Source: Lactococcus carnosus
GTDB lineage: Bacteria > Bacillota > Bacilli > Lactobacillales > Streptococcaceae
Length of the DNA stretch: 64,000 nt
Reading direction: 5' to 3'
NCBI RefSeq assembly: GCF_006770265.1
Contig: NZ_CP017194.1
Location: forward strand, 1,674,001-1,738,000
This document shows, piece by piece, positions 8,128 to 16,441 of the stretch; the first letter of the stretch is position 1; each line of letters starts with the position of its first letter. A program made the position numbers and the translations under genes. A model generated the notes under the pieces. That model saw only the letters and a program-made list of their open reading frames with translations, did no database searches and was not told the origin of the DNA.

Positions 8128-8951
8128 TTTTTATCTTCCTTCAATTTAAAGTAAATTGCTAATAAAATATGATAGATAGGAAATCCTATCAGACAAATCA
8201 TGACTAGATCTTCATTCAAGTCAGCATCTTGTACTTTAAATATTATATGTCCGTATTCAAATGATAACTTGACAATCTCCCAAAAAATAATTCCCCAGCT
8301 TATCGCCCAAAAGAGGTAATTTCCTGTTATCTTTTGCCTCATGATAAATAGGACGAATAGCGTGATTATGATAGACAAACCAAATAAGAAAAGGTTATTA
8401 AAACAAAATATACTTGCTATTCCTATACTCAACAATACTTGAAAACATATGATTTTGATATATCTGATTAGCGTTTTCTTTAAGGGCTGTTTTTCTCTCA
8501 CTGTTCCTTCAGCCAACCATTTTTGAAATTTGATGAAAATCCAGATGATAGATTGTAATATAGCAGTATATATTGTTGTAAATATTGGTGTAAGTCCTTC
8601 TCTTATCCCGCCAAATAACCCCTGAAAAGGCGACTTATCATATTGAATCAACATAAACATCAACAAAGCCGTGATCATACAATTCGTCAAAAACCAATAT
8701 CCAAATTTCAAGACCCACTTGTTCATAATCAGTCCGGTAAGGCAACTCGTCACAATCACTAATGTCCAAAAAATAAACTGATCATGGCCATATGTCTCAA
8801 TCCAATAAACACCCGTACAAATTAGTTGTATCACTGAAGTAATCGTTAACTGGAATGCCCTTTTCTTAAAGGAGATACCCTTCTTATCTTCAAGAAAAGT
8901 GTAGCGTAGGGTAACAACCAATGCAATAAGGCTGACATGTATCTCAAACAT
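8124..8951 (-). CDS. Cassette 6 polytopic membrane protein (candidate immunity protein)
   Basis: About 275 residues, with eight or so hydrophobic helices and the FKLKEDKK tail typical of this array. The start at 8951 is chosen because GAAGGAGGGG sits immediately upstream; an in-frame ATG at 8966 would bury that site and overlap the stop of the lipase pseudogene. Its C-terminal ~60 residues (with WEIVKLSFEYGHIIFK) are shared with the cassette 4 protein, while the first 200 residues differ, showing exchange between copies. Its partner lipase is the broken cassette 6 copy, so this gene may survive as orphan immunity. Function is inferred from position only. Confidence 0.68.
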   Translation of the reverse strand: MFEIHVSLIALVVTLRYTFLEDKKGISFKKRAFQLTITSVIQLICTGVYWIETYGHDQFIFWTLVIVTSCLTGLIMNKWVLKFGYWFLTNCMITALLMFMLIQYDKSPFQGLFGGIREGLTPIFTTIYTAILQSIIWIFIKFQKWLAEGTVREKQPLKKTLIRYIKIICFQVLLSIGIASIFCFNNLFLFGLSIIITLFVLFIMRQKITGNYLFWAISWGIIFWEIVKLSFEYGHIIFKVQDADLNEDLVMICLIGFPIYHILLAIYFKLKEDKK

Positions 8952-8962
8952 TATCCCCTCCT

Positions 8963-10017
8963 TCATGGTAAAGCAACGAAGTTATTTCGCGCTATCAAAT
9001 AATAAGTTTGTGGTAGATGTGGATGCGCTATGCCACCTATGCCAAGATCTTTTACTCCTGGCACCTCTCCACTTGTCGCAAAGAAAGATAACTTAGCAGA
9101 TGTATATCTCGGCGCTACTAAACGACCTGCTACTGGATAGCCTTTTTCTTTTCCTGCAATATTTGCCAGATCTTGCATCAAAAAGGCTGGTGTTTGAATC
9201 GCTATATTTTTCTCGCTAATCACTGGAATTCCTGGGAACACTTCTCCAACAATCACATGTCTAGCCAGACGCTTTCCTATTTTTTATAATATTCATCTTT
9301 ACTTTCTAAGGGTATAATAAATGCATCTAACCCCTTGATACCATCACTATACCTATATAAACCATCGCGATTCTTGGCTAATATACCAAATAAGAACAGT
9401 GTCCTTTTAGTCCCACTATCATGATTATATTTATACCTTGTTAACCACTCAAAAGTGCCTTTTGCATCTAGCGCATCTCCTTTTGCTTTTCCAGAGGAGT
9501 ACTTATTCTTTTCGAACTTATACTTCTCCCTAACACTAACTTCCCGTATCTGCCCATAATTCGTAAAGCCCCAGTCTTTGAGTGGCATCTGTGGGATGAT
9601 GTCATCCGTATTGAGGATGCTAAAGAGGCCCTTATATTTGGATGAAGCGGCTGAAGATGACGTGGTATTATTTGGTGTCGCAAAGGTATAGCTAAAGACT
9701 TTTGAACTGCTATAACTATCGATTAGGTCTTTGGCCAACAAGTTGCCTAGGGCTGCACCGCGTGAATGACCTGTCACATAATAAATCTGGTCACTGGCTG
9801 GTGCCGTCACATATTGTTTGACATAGGCATCAACCTTGGCTTTTAAGCGATTTTTGGTCACGTCAAATCCCTTATGATTGGCTTTGTTGGCCCACGATGG
9901 GTTAGCCTGATCCCAGTAGTCACTAGTATCAGCACCAACGTCAAAGTTTGAGCTCCATTCGTTAACTGTCCCATTTGTCCCTCTGACTGCCAGGATGATG
10001 ATTTCTTTTTCTTTATC
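8963..10017 (-). pseudogene. Cassette 6 lipase module, start lost and frameshifted
   Basis: The lipase core is readable from 10017 (KEKEIIILAVRGT) through GHSRG and NTDDIIP, but no ATG/GTG start lies in frame at its 5' end; a stop codon is met two codons upstream. The frame ends at 9277 right after a run of six A residues. Reading resumes in another frame (from about 9285) into the conserved TPAFLMQDLA segment and HPHLPQTYY tail, ending at 8963. One inserted A in the run would explain the shift. The first in-frame alternative start is a GTG at 9861, which would remove the RGT strand. The gene is judged inactive, although assembly error in the homopolymer is possible. Confidence 0.75.
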
Positions 10018-10055
10018 AATCTATTATGATAATCATGTCGTCTTTTACATCCCCG

Positions 10056-10916
10056 TCAATAATTTTGACTTTTACCTCGTTCCGCTTTTAACTTAAAGAA
10101 ATTGGTTAATAGGATATGGTATACTATGAAAATAATAAGATACCAAATCTCAAATTTCCTTTGAGTTACCTCCAGATATCTCCTAGCTTCTTCGGGAAAA
10201 TACTGGAATATCATCGTCATCGTTTGATCAAAAATAATGATCCAACTTATTATCCAGAAGATGCCATTACCACTTATTTTTTTACGAATGATAAATAGGA
10301 TGTATAAACTAAGCGTGATTATCAAATATGATACGAATAAATTATTTAAAATCAATACACCCGCTAGCACCATACTCAACAAAACTTGGAAGCATAAAAT
10401 TTTAATATCTTGAATCACAGTTATTTTTAAGGCTTGTTTCTCTTTTTGCTTATCATGGGGCAACAAGTTTTGAATTTTGATGGCCATCAAAATGCTAGCT
10501 TGGAAACATACAAAGAAAATGGGTAAAAATATTGGTGTTAATCCCTCACCAATCCCGCCAAAAGGTATATCTCTAAAAGGTGAATTATCAATCTGAAGCC
10601 ATACAAAACTCAATATTGGTGTTATTATACACCCCGTCACCAGCCAATAACTTAATATCCGAACAATTTTATACATGATCAGTATCGTAAAAAAAATAAT
10701 AAAAAGAAATAAGTTATAAGTAGTTGTCTTATTGTATATATAGAGAGAGAACATATAACCAAAAGTCCAAATAACTTGTACCCCAGAAGCAACGGCTACA
10801 TTGACTATTATTATTTTCATTGAGACATTGTTCTTATATTCCCCCACAATGCAAAATATTGGAAAAACAATACACGATATTACAAAAATACTTATGCTTA
10901 ATATTATACTCATCAT
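10056..10916 (-). CDS. Cassette 5 polytopic membrane protein (candidate immunity protein)
   Basis: About 286 residues, the most divergent intact member. It has eight hydrophobic helices, a middle loop with KQKEKQALKI and a tail (FKLKAERGKSQNY) that extends past the usual Lys cluster. The ATG at 10916 (double ATG) is chosen because the frame upstream of it only reads through the lipase-tail stub in another register. The ribosome site is weak. Its lipase partner is reduced to the 31-codon stub at 10927-11022. Just beyond its stop, another frame encodes a DGDVKDD peptide resembling the linker ahead of the lipase domain in the long secreted protein, marking a recombination junction. Confidence 0.65.
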   Translation of the reverse strand: MMSIILSISIFVISCIVFPIFCIVGEYKNNVSMKIIIVNVAVASGVQVIWTFGYMFSLYIYNKTTTYNLFLFIIFFTILIMYKIVRILSYWLVTGCIITPILSFVWLQIDNSPFRDIPFGGIGEGLTPIFLPIFFVCFQASILMAIKIQNLLPHDKQKEKQALKITVIQDIKILCFQVLLSMVLAGVLILNNLFVSYLIITLSLYILFIIRKKISGNGIFWIISWIIIFDQTMTMIFQYFPEEARRYLEVTQRKFEIWYLIIFIVYHILLTNFFKLKAERGKSQNY

Positions 10917-10926
10917 ATTAGTAATC

Positions 10927-11022
10927 TCACGGAAGAGCGACGAAGTTATTTCGTGCAATAAGATAGTAAGTCTGTGGTAAATGTGGATGTGCCATACCAC
11001 CAATACAATAGTGTACTTTCAT
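10927..11022 (-). pseudogene. Cassette 5 lipase tail stub (31 codons)
   Basis: A complete small frame, ATG overlapping the previous membrane gene's stop (ATGA) to TGA. It encodes only the conserved C-terminal tail of the lipase modules, including AHPHLPQTYYLIARNNF. The start is joined to the tail at an A-rich junction, so the whole catalytic part has been deleted. It is probably a deletion remnant; its frame and start are preserved, so it could still be translated and couple expression of the next gene. Confidence 0.8.
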
Positions 11023-11861
11023 TTTTTCTTTTCCTCCAATTTGAAGTAAACCGTGAGTAATATATGATAGATAGGAAATCCTATCAGACAAATCATGACT
11101 AGTTCTTCATTAAAGTCAGCATCTTGTACTTTAAATATTATATGTCCGTATTCAAATGATAACTTGACAATCTCCCAAAAAACAATTCCCCAGCTTATCG
11201 CCCAGAAGATGTAATGACCCCCTAGTTTTTTACGAATGATAAAGATAAGATATAGGCTAAAAGCAATCACAGAGTAAGATACTATCAAGTTATTTATCAC
11301 TAAAATAATCGATAAGCCTAGACTCAAGGCGATTTGGAAACTCAAAATTTTAACACCCTTAATCAAAGACTGTTTTAAAGGCAATTTATCTCGTACTTTA
11401 CCTTGAGATTCCCAGTTATAGAATTTTATAGCACTCCAAATACCTAGTTGACCTATTAAATTGATTACTGGTATTACAAGTAGAACAAAAAACATACCAA
11501 TTGACCCAAAAGGGCCTTGAAAAGGGGAAATATCATGCCTTATCCATATTGATGTTAGCACAGGAGATATGACAAGATTACTAATGAACCAATAACGGAG
11601 TTTTATTTTTTTATCCATAGTTAACTTTGTTATAAAACCAGCAACAAAGTATATGATTATAGCAATCAATTCCCGATGTGAATACAAGTATATATAAAAC
11701 AAGTAGGCGATGGTCCATATCACTTGTATACTAGAAGTAATTAATATTCTCATACTAATTATTCTCCAAGAAAAAACATTTTTTTCTTTTTGATCTACCA
11801 AATACATCACATTCAAACTTATAATAAGCATCACAATAACAAACATAAGTAGTCCAAGCAT
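11019..11861 (-). CDS. Cassette 4 polytopic membrane protein, mosaic (candidate immunity protein)
   Basis: A 280-residue membrane protein with about eight helices and an AAAGGA ribosome site, starting 12 bp after the cassette 4 lipase stop. It is visibly a mosaic. The first ~120 residues are its own. Residues ~125-225 (GIWSAIKFYNWESQ to FWAISWG) match the cassette 3 and 7 proteins almost exactly. The last ~55 residues match the cassette 6 protein. Such a patchwork indicates recombination among the tandem copies. If these proteins are immunity factors, the unique N-terminal half is the likely specificity part; that is inference. Confidence 0.7.
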   Translation of the reverse strand: MLGLLMFVIVMLIISLNVMYLVDQKEKNVFSWRIISMRILITSSIQVIWTIAYLFYIYLYSHRELIAIIIYFVAGFITKLTMDKKIKLRYWFISNLVISPVLTSIWIRHDISPFQGPFGSIGMFFVLLVIPVINLIGQLGIWSAIKFYNWESQGKVRDKLPLKQSLIKGVKILSFQIALSLGLSIILVINNLIVSYSVIAFSLYLIFIIRKKLGGHYIFWAISWGIVFWEIVKLSFEYGHIIFKVQDADFNEELVMICLIGFPIYHILLTVYFKLEEKKK

Positions 11862-11873
11862 AAAAATTTTCCT

Positions 11874-12926
11874 TTACGATAAAGCAACGAAATTATTTCG
11901 TGCTATCAGATAATATGTCTGTGGTAGATGTGGATGTGCTATTCCTCCATATATTGGTATTTTCCCTCCACCACCACTCGTTTTTATAAAAGAAATCTTT
12001 GCTGCTTCATATTTACTTGCAACATCATTACCAAGCACCAATGGTGTTATGCCATTACTTACTGGTATAGATACATATATATCATCATATAGTTTCTGAT
12101 AATTTCCTGCACTGGCCATATATGCTAAATCTTGCATCAAAAAAGCTGGCGTTTGATAAATATGCCCACCGTCATTTGTATAGATATATCGTTGTAAACG
12201 TGATCCTTTATCTAAATTTTTTCTATATCTGTTATATTCATGAGGTACTAACCATGAAATTAGTATAGTTTCTCTATCATAATCCTTCCGGTATAATGCT
12301 TCTCTACCACTCGCAACCTTAGAAAAAGCATTCAAAGTCCTTTTCGTCCCACCGTCATTATTATAATCCTTGCCTGTCAACCATTCAAAAGTTCCTGCTT
12401 TATTTCGATTTTTTATTCCTCGTACCTCATACTTCTCCATAACACTAACTTCCCGTATCTGTCCATAATTCGTAAAGCCCCAGTCTTTGAGTGGCATCTG
12501 TGGGACGATGTCATCCGTATTGAGGATGCTAAAGAGGCCCTTATATTTGGATGAAACGGCTGAAGATGATGTGGTATTATTTGGTGTCGCAAAGGTATAG
12601 CTAAAGACTTTTGAACTGCTATAACTATCGATTAGGTCTTTGGCCAACAAGTTGCCTAGGGCTGCACCGCGTGAGTGACCTGTCACATAATAAATTTGGT
12701 CACTGGCTGGTGCCGTCACATATTGTTTGACATAGGCATCAACCTTGGCTTTTAAGCGATTTTTGGTCACGTCAAATCCTTTGTGATTGGCTTTGTTGGT
12801 CCACGATGGGTTAGCCTGATCCCAGTAGTCACTCGTATCAGCACCAACGTCAAAGTTTGAGCTCCATTCGTTAACTGTCCCATTTGTCCCTCTGACTGCC
12901 AGGATAATGATTTCTTTTTCTTTCAT
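11874..12926 (-). CDS. Cassette 4 class 3 lipase module without signal peptide
   Basis: A 350-residue lipase class 3 domain with RGT near residue 12, GHSRG (Ser85), NTDDIVP (Asp139) and the His-containing AHPHLPQTYY tail all intact. It is near-identical to the other copies over the first 160 residues and the last 25, but has its own middle region (for example the RETILISWLVPHEYNRY stretch). Its ATG overlaps the stop of the cassette 3 membrane gene. It lacks a secretion signal and the beta-helix/TSP3 part, so it is best read as a stored, exchangeable toxin module. It could also be a cytoplasmic esterase translated by coupling. Confidence 0.8.
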   Translation of the reverse strand: MKEKEIIILAVRGTNGTVNEWSSNFDVGADTSDYWDQANPSWTNKANHKGFDVTKNRLKAKVDAYVKQYVTAPASDQIYYVTGHSRGAALGNLLAKDLIDSYSSSKVFSYTFATPNNTTSSSAVSSKYKGLFSILNTDDIVPQMPLKDWGFTNYGQIREVSVMEKYEVRGIKNRNKAGTFEWLTGKDYNNDGGTKRTLNAFSKVASGREALYRKDYDRETILISWLVPHEYNRYRKNLDKGSRLQRYIYTNDGGHIYQTPAFLMQDLAYMASAGNYQKLYDDIYVSIPVSNGITPLVLGNDVASKYEAAKISFIKTSGGGGKIPIYGGIAHPHLPQTYYLIARNNFVALS

Positions 12927-13735
12927 TTTTTATCTTCCTTCAATTTGAAGTAAACTGCTAATAATATATGATAAATTGGGAATGCAATCAGACAGCTTAT
13001 GACTAAATTGAATAGAGATCTATCATGTTCAAATCTTAATACTCTTGAGATGTAGGGAAAAGTCATAGTAAATATTTGATGAAAAATAATTCCCCAGCTT
13101 ATCACCCAGAAGATGTAATGCCCCCCTAGTTTTTTACGACTAATAAAAATAAGATATAGGCTAAATACAATCACGGAGTAAGATACTATCAAGTTATTTA
13201 TCACTAAAATAATCGATAAAGCTAGACTCAAGGCAATTTGGAAGCTCAAAATTTTAATACCCTTAATCAGAGACTGTTTTAAAGGCAATTTTTCTCGTAC
13301 TCTTCCTTGAGATTCCCAGTTATAAAATTTTATAGCACTCCAAATACCTAGTTGGCCTACCATATTTATTATAACTACTATAAGTGGTGTAAGCCATTGT
13401 CCAACTCCACCCATAAAACCATCAAATGCTGAATTGTCAATCCCTATCCATACAAAGCTTATTAAGGGAGATAGTATCATATTGGTCAATAGCCAATAAA
13501 CCATCTTTCCTATCACTTTATAAATAACTAGTGTCGTAAGACATATAGCAATAATGTACAGAATATACGATGGTGACTTATCATATAAATAGAGATATAA
13601 CATATATGCAACACTCCATAACACTTGTACAGTTGATACAATCATTATGTGGCTCACTATTAATTTCACTGATACACACTTCTCGGCATCTGATACAATA
13701 ATATAAGCTACTCCCAAAACCATTATGATTATCAT
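12923..13735 (-). CDS. Cassette 3 polytopic membrane protein (candidate immunity protein)
   Basis: A 270-residue membrane protein, almost identical to the cassette 7 protein (6203-7027) apart from scattered substitutions and four fewer N-terminal residues. It has an AAGGGG ribosome site, about eight helices and the FKLKEDKK tail, whose stop overlaps the next lipase start. Its own lipase partner survives only as a start-less tail remnant (13747-13812). The high identity to cassette 7 over the whole gene and its flanks marks a recent segmental duplication within the array. Confidence 0.7.
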   Translation of the reverse strand: MIIIMVLGVAYIIVSDAEKCVSVKLIVSHIMIVSTVQVLWSVAYMLYLYLYDKSPSYILYIIAICLTTLVIYKVIGKMVYWLLTNMILSPLISFVWIGIDNSAFDGFMGGVGQWLTPLIVVIINMVGQLGIWSAIKFYNWESQGRVREKLPLKQSLIKGIKILSFQIALSLALSIILVINNLIVSYSVIVFSLYLIFISRKKLGGHYIFWVISWGIIFHQIFTMTFPYISRVLRFEHDRSLFNLVISCLIAFPIYHILLAVYFKLKEDKK

Positions 13736-13746
13736 GTTAACCCCTT

Positions 13747-13812
13747 TTATGATAATGGAACAAAGTTATTTCGTGCGATAAGATAATAAGTCTGTGGTAA
13801 ATGCGGATGTAT
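13747..13812 (-). pseudogene. Cassette 3 lipase tail remnant (no start)
   Basis: Encodes HPHLPQTYYLIARNNFVPLS and the stop, in register with the other lipase tails, but no start codon or catalytic part. The 75 bp upstream (13813-13887) match nothing I recognise and form a deletion junction with the truncated cassette 2 membrane gene. Confidence 0.75.
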
Positions 13813-13887
13813 ACTTATAGCTTAATTAAAACAGATTGATAATAGAAATTCTCCCAGTACACTCCCTACACTGACTAATTATAGATT

Positions 13888-14367
13888 CTACACGGAGTCG
13901 TTTAACCTCTCTTTACCTTGGAATAACCATTTATAAAGTTTGATGCATAGCCAGATAGATAATTGAAATCTCATGTTGATGATAATTATCACAAGTGGTA
14001 CGACTGCTTGTCCAGGTCCGCCCATAAATCCATCAAAAGGTGAATTATCTATTTGCATCCATACAAAACTCATTATGGGAGACAACATTAAATTGGTTAA
14101 TATCCAGTAACCTAGTTTCCCAGTTCCTTTATAGATAACTAGAATAGTAAAACAACCCGCTATAATATACAAAACACGAGAAATAAAATTATCATATAAA
14201 TACAAAGATATCATGTATGCAACAATCCATATCACTTGTATAATTGATACACAAAAAATTTGGCGACCTATTGTTTTCATCGGAATAAGTCGACTATATT
14301 CTAAAATCACGTAGAAGCTTGAAAATATGAAAGAAATAGCGACACAACCTATAATTAAACCTAGCAT
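13888..14367 (-). pseudogene. Cassette 2 polytopic membrane protein, 3'-truncated
   Basis: The first ~155 residues align with the family (double-Met start, four or five helices, the FDGFMGGPGQ loop and the KLYKWLFQGKE loop). The frame then stops after a few unrelated residues (RLNDSV), where paralogues continue for about 110 more residues. The second half is absent, so it is scored as a truncated copy. An AAAGGAG site precedes the ATG at 14367. If the N-terminal half alone is membrane-inserted it might retain some function, but this cannot be judged. Confidence 0.75.
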
Positions 14368-14378
14368 CAATTACTCCT

Positions 14379-14474
14379 TTATGATAATGCAACAAAGTTA
14401 TTTCTTGCGATGAGATAGTAAGTCTGTGGTAAATGTGGATGTGCCATACCTCCAATATAATAATGTGCTTTCAT
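14379..14474 (-). pseudogene. Cassette 2 lipase tail stub (31 codons)
   Basis: Same structure as the stub at 10927-11022: ATG overlapping the upstream membrane gene's stop, three or so junction codons, then GGMAHPHLPQTYYLIARNNF and a stop. The two stubs have the same 96-bp length and join at the same point, so they either arose from one deletion that was then duplicated, or from repeated recombination at the same microhomology. Confidence 0.8.
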
Positions 14475-15286
14475 TTTTTATTTCCCTTCAATTTGAAGTA
14501 AATCGTGAGTAATATATGATATATTGGGAAACCTATCATACAGTTTGTTTCAAGTTGTTGCCTCACTAACATATGAAAAGATGAAATAGATTTACCTCCT
14601 AAAAAGATAGCAGTATTATCAATAAATAACCAACTAATAATCCAGAATATATAACTTACTGATATTTTCTTTCTGAAAATGAAGATGGCACCTAAAAAGA
14701 AAACAATAGGCAAACAAGATAAAAACATATTATTTGAAATCAAAATCACTTCTAAGACCATACTTAGCAACAGTTGAAAACATAATACTTTAATGTACTT
14801 GATAACAGTTTTCTTTAATGGCTGTTTTTCTTTCTGTTTCCCTAGAGATAACCAATTTTGAAGTTTGATGAAGAGAAATAAGGATATCTGACAACTTCCA
14901 TTTATCACTATTATTGCAATTGGTATAAATACTGCTCTTAGGCTGTTCATAGTACAACTAACAAAAGTAGCATCACCGATGCGTATCCATATGAGACTTA
15001 GTATTGGGGAAATGACTATATTAGTAAAGATCAAGTACCCTAATTTAGTAAGGCCTTTAAACATAGCTAATCCAGTAATAGAAAATGCAATAATGTAGAC
15101 GATACCGGAAATAGTAAACTTAGGTAAATATTCAGAAAGCATATAGGCAGTTGTCCATATTATTTGAAGGATGGATGATACCAACAGATATCTAATGATC
15201 CGTTTTCCAATTTTTTTTTTCGTATCTTGAATATAACAATACATAATGAAAGAGAAAAGTAATAGTAGCAATAATAGAAGTACCAT
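14471..15286 (-). CDS. Cassette 1 polytopic membrane protein (candidate cognate immunity protein)
   Basis: A 271-residue membrane protein that starts 13 bp after the lipase domain of the long secreted protein, with an AAGGAG site. The N-terminus is a run of leucines followed by about eight helices; the middle loop GKQKEKQPLKKT and the FKLKGNKK tail place it in the same family as the other array proteins, though it is divergent in detail. Being directly behind the only secreted version of the lipase, it is the natural candidate for the cognate immunity protein. No known immunity family was recognised, so this remains an inference from gene order. Confidence 0.7.
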   Translation of the reverse strand: MVLLLLLLLLFSFIMYCYIQDTKKKIGKRIIRYLLVSSILQIIWTTAYMLSEYLPKFTISGIVYIIAFSITGLAMFKGLTKLGYLIFTNIVISPILSLIWIRIGDATFVSCTMNSLRAVFIPIAIIVINGSCQISLFLFIKLQNWLSLGKQKEKQPLKKTVIKYIKVLCFQLLLSMVLEVILISNNMFLSCLPIVFFLGAIFIFRKKISVSYIFWIISWLFIDNTAIFLGGKSISSFHMLVRQQLETNCMIGFPIYHILLTIYFKLKGNKK

Positions 15287-15299
15287 TATTTTAATCTCC

Positions 15300-16418
15300 T
15301 TAAGGTAATGCCACGAAGTTATTTCGTGCTATCAGATAATAAGTCTGTGGTAAATGTGGATGCGCCATACCACCAATAAGGGGAAGCTGTCCAGAAGTAC
15401 GAATAAATGAAAATTTAGCAGACTCATATTTGGGTGCCACATTACTCCCTACTTTTAAAAGATTCATGCCATTTTCAATCGGAATTGTTACATATTTTTT
15501 ACCATATTTTTCTTCATAATCTTTAATACTCGCTAAGTATGCTAAATCTTGCATCAAAAATGCAGGCATTTGATACGGAAATATACCATTTTTTTTGTTA
15601 TAAACATAACGAGATAATCGGTCATCAAGACTTAGCAAATACGCTTCATTGGATTTACAAAAATTATGTCCAAACCTGAAATCTATTTCCTTTTCTTCGT
15701 CATAATTCTTTCGATATAATGCTTCTCTACCATTCGCAACTTTAGAAAAGGCATTCAATGTCCTTTTAGTCCCACCATCATCGTTATACTTATAGCCGGT
15801 TAACCACTCAAAAGTGCCTTTTACATCTAGAGCATTCCCCTTTGCTTTTCCAGAGGAGTACTTATTCTTTTCGAACTTATACTTCTCCCTAACACTAACT
15901 TCCCGTATCTGTCCATAATTGGTAAAGCCCCAGTTTTTGAGTGGCATCTGTGGGACGATGTCATCCGTATTGAGGATGCTAAAGAGGCCCTTATATTTGG
16001 ATGAAGTGGCTGAAGATGACGTGGTATTATTTGGTGTCGCAAAAGTATAGCTAAAGACTTTTGAACTGCTATAACTATCAATTAGGTCTTTGGCCAACAA
16101 GTTGCCTAGGGCTGCACCGCGTGAGTGACCTGTCACATAATAAATCTGGTCACTGGCTGATGCCGTCACATATTGTTTGACATAGGCATCAACCTTGGCT
16201 TTTAAGCGATTTTTGGTCACGTCAAATCCTTTGTGATTGGCTTTGTTGGTCCACGATGGGTTAGCCTGATCCCAGTAGTCACTCGTATCAGCACCAACGT
16301 CAAAGTTTGAGCTCCATTCGTTAACTGTCCCATTTGTCCCTCTGACTGCCAGGATAATGATTTCTTTTTCTTTCCCTTTATAGGTCAATTTACGATGGCC
16401 GATGACTATGTCTGACAC
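15300..16418 (-). CDS. Lipase class 3 domain of the long secreted protein (separated by a frameshift)
   Basis: 372 codons from a GTG at 16418. The frame is actually open upstream to about 16495, where it continues the protein encoded at 16442-18646. Upstream residues read [20 protein letters not shown] and lead into the lipase fold (YKGKEKEIIILAVRGT). The catalytic set is intact: GHSRG (Ser99 of this frame), NTDDIVP and the AHPHLPQTYY tail. One missing base near 16491-16495 separates it from its secretion signal; restored, the whole protein would be 1115 residues. An AAGGA sequence precedes the GTG, so separate translation is possible. Predicted role: the secreted (phospho)lipase toxin domain. 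Confidence 0.8.
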   Translation of the reverse strand: MSDIVIGHRKLTYKGKEKEIIILAVRGTNGTVNEWSSNFDVGADTSDYWDQANPSWTNKANHKGFDVTKNRLKAKVDAYVKQYVTASASDQIYYVTGHSRGAALGNLLAKDLIDSYSSSKVFSYTFATPNNTTSSSATSSKYKGLFSILNTDDIVPQMPLKNWGFTNYGQIREVSVREKYKFEKNKYSSGKAKGNALDVKGTFEWLTGYKYNDDGGTKRTLNAFSKVANGREALYRKNYDEEKEIDFRFGHNFCKSNEAYLLSLDDRLSRYVYNKKNGIFPYQMPAFLMQDLAYLASIKDYEEKYGKKYVTIPIENGMNLLKVGSNVAPKYESAKFSFIRTSGQLPLIGGMAHPHLPQTYYLIARNNFVALP

Positions 16419-16441
16419 ATCATCGTCCTTAACATCATCTG

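Noticed and set aside
9277-9861. Lipase ORF from the GTG at 9861 as an intact short gene
   Set aside because: Homology continues upstream to about 10017 and downstream past 9277 in another frame; it is part of a broken copy, not a gene with its own start.
10917-11003. N-terminal extension of the cassette 5 membrane protein
   Set aside because: The extra 29 codons only read the lipase-tail stub in a different frame; paralogues begin at the position equivalent to 10916.
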